Below, piece after piece: positions 14,342 to 15,631 of a DNA stretch of 15,631 nt. Below the pieces are notes generated by a model, which was not told the origin of the DNA, searched no databases, and saw only the letters and a list, made by a program, of their open reading frames with translations. How positions within the stretch are numbered: position 1 is the stretch's first letter; each line of letters opens with the position of its first letter. A program made the position numbers and the translations under genes. Source of the stretch: an uncultured Bacteroidales bacterium (GTDB lineage Bacteria > Bacteroidota > Bacteroidia > Bacteroidales > WCHB1-69); contig CALDIA010000012.1 in assembly GCA_937901455.1 (NCBI GenBank), positions 1-15,631 of the forward strand, written 5' to 3'.

Positions 14342-15466
14342 GTCTTAATCCTTATTTTATTGGAAGATGCTCGGAGAGTCGAGGCTCTCATTGAGAATGA
14401 GAAACTCAAATTACAGTCTTAATCCTTATTTTATTGGAAGATGCTCGGAGAGTTGTAATGCTAAATGACAGTCAGAATTGTATCCTGTCTTAATCCTTAT
14501 TTTATTGGAAGATGCTCGGAGAGTACACCAATCACCGCTTTCCCTGACAGGGTGTCGGCAGTCTTAATCCTTATTTTATTGGAAGATGCTCGGAGAGGCA
14601 ACGTGGTTGACCCCGATCGCTCAATTATTAGAGGTCTTAATCCTTATTTTATTGGAAGATGCTCGGAGAGAGCTTGTCGAGATGTTGAAACAGCAAATTG
14701 CTATGGTCTTAATCCTTATTTTATTGGAAGATGCTCGGAGAGCCTGCTACACCGACTGTAACGGGAATATCGCAATGGGTCTTAATCCTTATTTTATTGG
14801 AAGATGCTCGGAGAGATATTATTTCACCTAAATATTTAAAAATGAAAAAAGTCTTAATCCTTATTTTATTGGAAGATGCTCGGAGAGGGAGGAAGATTTA
14901 ACAATGAGGGTCACAAGACCCTGTCTTAATCCTTATTTTATTGGAAGATGCTCGGAGAGAAAATCAATGGCAAACATTGATTCTGGCCTTAGAGGTCTTA
15001 ATCCTTATTTTATTGGAAGATGCTCGGAGAGAGTCCAAAGTGGAACCAGCAAGGCCGGGAGGACTTGTCTTAATCCTTATTTTATTGGAAGATGCTCGGA
15101 GAGCGATCGAAAATCTCTCGCAGTGGAGAGAGAGGAGTAAGTCTTAATCCTTATTTTATTGGAAGATGCTCGGAGAGATAACTGCGTTGGCTTCGATGCA
15201 GCAGACCACCGGAGTCTTAATCCTTATTTTATTGGAAGATGCTCGGAGAGAACAGTGCACGTGCATACAGCCATGTATGCAACGGTCTTAATCCTTATTT
15301 TATTGGAAGATGCTCGGAGAGACGATTTCTTTCTTTTGTGTGAATCTTTTCTGCAGTCTTAATCCTTATTTTATTGGAAGATGCTCGGAGAGTAGTTGGG
15401 AGAGTAACTGAGACTCCACAAAGGGTAGTGTCTTAATCCTTATTTTATTGGAAGATGCTCGGAGAG

Positions 15467-15574
15467 TTGTTTAAAAGTGTGTAATAAGGGGGAAATTACC
15501 CGTCTTAATCCTTATTTTATTGGAAGATGCTCGGAGAGTTGTTTAAAAGTTGTAATAAGGGGGAAATTACCCCC
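15467..15574 (-). repeat. Two adjacent near-identical spacers
   Basis: Spacers 15467-15501 (35 nt) and 15539-15574 (36 nt) are the same sequence except for one extra G in the first (after AAAAGT) and the length of the terminal C run (3 against 5). Both begin TTGTTTAAAAGT. The second contains GGGGG and CCCCC around AAATTA. Confidence 0.95.
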
Positions 15575-15631
15575 GTCTTAATCCTTATTTTATTGGAAGA
15601 TGCTCGGAGAGACCCTTTAAGCGAGCCAATA

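Larger units (their letters stand above)
12659..15631 (-). CRISPR. CRISPR array, 41 full repeats in window, continuing past the right edge
   Basis: The 37-nt repeat begins GTCTTAATCC and ends GCTCGGAGAG as written on the plus strand. I located 41 full copies, the first at 12659-12695 and the last at 15575-15611, all identical except a C-to-G change at 13545. The 40 complete spacers are 33-39 nt, mostly 35-37; a 20-nt partial one reaches the window end. I infer transcription on the minus strand because the left terminal repeat is decayed, because the repeat then ends in ATTAAGAC (like the 8-nt 5' handles of Cas6-processed types I-B and III), and because two spacers carry ribosome-binding-site plus ATG on the plus strand. 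The leader and cas genes are therefore expected beyond 15631. The repeat is not strongly palindromic. The type is unassigned; III (or I-B) is most likely. Confidence 0.98.

Noticed and set aside
12898..15362. Many plus-strand ORFs of 60-100 codons with repeated LNPYFIGRCSER or LILILLEDARR peptides
   Set aside because: They are translations of the CRISPR repeat read through spacers, with no start context or family.
12659..15631. Type VI-B or type II-C array
   Set aside because: As I recall them, those repeats have different ends and, for VI-B, inverted terminal bases; this repeat resembles Cas6-processed types. Without cas genes this stays provisional.

Overview
The window looks like a chromosomal segment of a Bacteroidales (Bacteroidetes) bacterium. 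The evidence is several promoters of the Bacteroidetes -7 type (TATCTTTGC or TATTTTTG upstream of the XRE gene, tpiA, the ORF6N gene, ddh and rnz), an OmpA/PD40 envelope protein of a type common in that phylum, and protein sequences of Bacteroidales character. I cannot name the genus. A 3-hydroxybutyryl-CoA dehydrogenase would fit a butyrate- or C4-acid-metabolising member.

Left part (1-7000): hbd ends at a strong hairpin terminator. Next come a short, probably decayed ORF with a C9 tract, an XRE-type regulator on the minus strand, and an AT-rich gene-free stretch holding five copies of a TTTACAA motif. Then a forward block follows: tpiA (glycolysis), a 678-aa TPR/PD40/CRD-like/OmpA periplasmic protein with the domain order of the type 9 secretion protein PorE, and murC, whose start overlaps the end of the OmpA gene by 11 nt.

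Middle (7000-11600): a GC-rich intergenic patch, an ORF6N-domain gene (minus) with two near-perfect palindromes inside its coding sequence, ddh (meso-diaminopimelate dehydrogenase, a compact variant), a small unknown gene, and pckA (ATP-type PEP carboxykinase) with a clear terminator. Just after it lies an unusual chimeric ORF: a HAD-like N-terminal part joined to about 38 residues of ribosomal protein L2. ddh and murC both feed peptidoglycan synthesis; tpiA and pckA serve central carbon flow.

Right part (11604-15631): rnz (RNase Z, minus), whose promoter abuts a decayed CRISPR repeat. A large CRISPR array follows, with 41 full 37-nt repeats and 40 complete spacers, and it runs off the right edge. 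The decayed repeat, the repeat's ATTAAGAC end on the minus strand and the sense of two spacers all suggest the leader and cas genes lie to the right, outside the window, and that the array is transcribed right to left. No cas gene is visible.

The most striking signal is in the spacers. By hand I count 11 of 40 with a perfect stem of at least 6 bp closing a 3-6 nt loop, including two 10-bp and two 8-bp stems, where a simple estimate gives about one. Two spacers hold a Shine-Dalgarno sequence plus ATG, one adjacent pair overlaps by 25 nt, and another adjacent pair are near-copies differing by an indel and by the length of a terminal C run. Together these suggest spacers taken from structured RNA, as an RT-Cas1 type III system attacking RNA phages might do. 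That is a hypothesis, not a demonstrated fact.
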